A DNA stretch of 7,451 bases from an uncultured Treponema sp. GTDB taxonomy: Bacteria; Spirochaetota; Spirochaetia; Treponematales; Treponemataceae. The first letter of the stretch is position 1; the number at the start of each line of letters is the position of its first letter. This document shows, piece after piece, positions 6,486-7,451 of the stretch. The DNA lies in assembly GCA_946538795.1 (NCBI GenBank), contig CAMNGY010000064.1, positions 1 to 7,451 on the forward strand, in the 5' to 3' direction. The position numbers were made by a program, and so were the translations under genes. Under the pieces are notes generated by a model. That model had not been told where the DNA came from. It saw only the letters and a list, made by a program, of their open reading frames with translations, and did not search any database.

Positions 6486-6875
6486 ATGCCTTTTGACTTC
6501 AAGAAATGCGCCGCGAAAAATGGCAAAGTGATAGAGAGCCTCTATGAGATACAGCCGTGCTTGTTCGGCGATGCCCAGAGGATACTCGAGGTATATTTCG
6601 AGATAGACTTTTTGATGCCGGCCTGACGATGCGTTTCGTGCAGGACAACCAGTCCTCCTCTTCCAGAGGGATCCTGAGGGGGCCTGCACTTCCAGACCAG
6701 GCACTCTCAGGGGAAGCTCTTGCGGGCTTATGTGGAACGACGGCTCGATCGGCATAGACTGGTCCGCCGTCGCGCCCGGCATCATCCCTCTCCTCTCGGA
6801 GAAGGACGGAAGGCATCCCGCGTTCGACCGGAGCCGAAGTATTTTGACATGAGCGGGAAGTGGGCGGGCAGGTGA
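6486..6875 (+). pseudogene. rfbC: Decayed dTDP-4-dehydrorhamnose 3,5-epimerase
   Basis: RfbC/RmlC epimerises dTDP-4-keto-6-deoxyglucose at C3 and C5 in dTDP-L-rhamnose synthesis. Its remains lie in order across three frames. ATG 6486, seven bases after GGAG (6475-6478), gives MPFDFKKCAAKNGKVIESLY and reaches a TGA at 6624-6626. One T missing from the T5 run at 6609-6613 moves homology to DAGLTMRFVQDNQSSSSRG. One extra G in the G5 run at 6678-6682 moves it to GLHFQTRHSQGKLL, which retains the conserved active-site His. An in-register deletion of roughly 60-70 codons near 6723 then joins GLMWNDGSIGIDWSAVAPG. A lost C near 6833 shifts the frame again into KYFDMSGKWAGR and a TGA at 6873-6875. FGDAQRILEVY may hide a compensated indel where FGDxRGYF is expected. 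The deletion removes the cupin core, so no active enzyme is possible. Confidence 0.9.
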
Positions 6876-6965
6876 TCCGGCCTGACGGACACGGGAATCC
6901 CCAGCCGCGGACACGAATCAGCCTGCGCATTCACCATCGCAAACGTTAAGGCTTGCGCCACGCAT

Positions 6966-7451
6966 TTATTCATTTAGACGGGCAATGTCCTCTACGGAAA
7001 GGCCGGTTGCCTGGGCTATCTGCTCATGAGTCAGCAAACCCATTGCAAGCAGATTACGGGCGGTCTTTTTTCTTTCGTCCTCCATGCCTTCTCTTCGTCC
7101 TTCTTTCAGCCCCTCCTCTCGGGCCGCCTGCTTTGCGAGTATGATTCCGTTCCTGTAGTCCGCCTCTGCCCGGTCCGTCGACAGGTGGTAGGCCCAGGCC
7201 CTCTCCTCCGCGGCAATCCTCATGTATGTTTTCAGCGCCGTCATATACTCCTCCTTCCAGCCCTCGTCCCGGCCGAGCTCGTCCAGGACATCGGTTTTCT
7301 CGCATCCTGATATGAATTTACACCAGTTCGCTGCCTTTTTCAAGCCTTTCCCTACTTGCCCAGGGACTTTAAGGTCGAAGAACAGTATCTGCAGCCTGTC
7401 CGTGAGGGCTGTTCCGTCGTCCAGCCTCATCATGGCCTGGTGGAAGAACTT
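6966..7451 (-). CDS. Rpn family recombination-promoting nuclease / putative transposase, C-terminal part
   Basis: The frame is open to the window edge and the gene starts beyond it; 161 residues are visible. The first residues (KFFHQAMMRLDDGT) run past the internal Met at 7433, so that Met is not the start. The part LTDRLQILFFDLKVPGQ followed by CKFISG is typical of the PD-(D/E)XK Rpn/TIGR01784 family, widespread in treponemes and other gut anaerobes. The catalytic nuclease core would lie outside the window. After a helical region comes a Glu/Lys/Arg-rich coiled segment (AAREEGLKEGRREGMEDERKKTAR) and a helix-turn-helix-like tail, LLTHEQIAQATGLSVEDIARL, both usual for the family. Members nick or cut DNA and promote recA-independent recombination; many are multicopy. 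It is convergent with the sugar genes and therefore a separate transcription unit. Gaps flanking it hold no other gene I can see. Confidence 0.85.
   Translation of the reverse strand, partial: KFFHQAMMRLDDGTALTDRLQILFFDLKVPGQVGKGLKKAANWCKFISGCEKTDVLDELGRDEGWKEEYMTALKTYMRIAAEERAWAYHLSTDRAEADYRNGIILAKQAAREEGLKEGRREGMEDERKKTARNLLAMGLLTHEQIAQATGLSVEDIARLNE

Noticed and set aside
6876..6965. Possible gene or bidirectional terminator between the rfbC remnant and the convergent Rpn gene.
   Set aside because: Only a weak CGCAA/TTGCG stem with a large loop and no T tract is present, and no coding pattern is visible.
1..7451. CRISPR array, phage module, rRNA or riboswitch.
   Set aside because: No regularly spaced direct repeats, phage structural genes or recognisable structured RNA were seen on either strand.

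Overview
The window is bacterial accessory DNA from a surface-polysaccharide (dTDP-sugar) locus that has been remodelled by insertions and gene decay. Genes have Shine-Dalgarno sites and ATG or GTG starts, and use all three stop codons. The host cannot be named securely. The IS630-family element, the Rpn/PDDEXK-type putative transposase at the right edge and the GNAT gene with a small upstream partner are all common in host-associated anaerobes such as treponemes and Firmicutes. The GC-rich genes use many ATA (Ile) and AGG (Arg) codons, which is a noticeable signature but not diagnostic.

Layout. (1) Positions 1-1872: the C-terminal part of a DPM1/GtrB/ArnC-type membrane glycosyltransferase, translationally coupled (ATGA overlap) to a DegT/DnrJ/EryC1/StrS sugar aminotransferase of the FdtB/QdtB/TylB type. 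(2) Positions 1900-2825: an AT-rich cassette with its own TTGACA promoter, a 68-residue putative antitoxin, an overlapping GNAT acetyltransferase gene broken by one extra A in an A5 run, and two candidate terminators. (3) Positions 2848-4969: a left-handed beta-helix sugar N-acyltransferase (FdtC/QdtC type), then a 542-residue polytopic membrane protein of lower GC. (4) Positions 5152-6410: a complete IS630-family element with 19-bp imperfect terminal inverted repeats and a TA duplication inside CTAG. Its transposase has in-frame TGA and TAG stops. (5) Positions 6486-6875: a heavily decayed dTDP-4-dehydrorhamnose 3,5-epimerase gene (rfbC) with an intact ribosome binding site. (6) Positions 6966-7451, minus strand: the C-terminal part of an Rpn-family gene running out of the window.

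How the genes may work together (inference): the aminotransferase and acyltransferase would convert a dTDP-3-keto-6-deoxyhexose into a dTDP-3-acylamino-3,6-dideoxyhexose such as Fuc3NAc or Qui3NAc. The GtrB-like enzyme and the polytopic membrane protein could supply and use an undecaprenyl-phosphate-linked sugar for surface glycan modification. The 3,4-ketoisomerase needed for this pathway is not in the window and could lie upstream. The rfbC remnant suggests a rhamnose branch from the same dTDP-4-keto-6-deoxyglucose precursor was lost. I see no convincing wholly new system; the most notable points are the toxin-antitoxin-like cassette sitting inside the sugar operon and the shared indel pattern of the broken genes.
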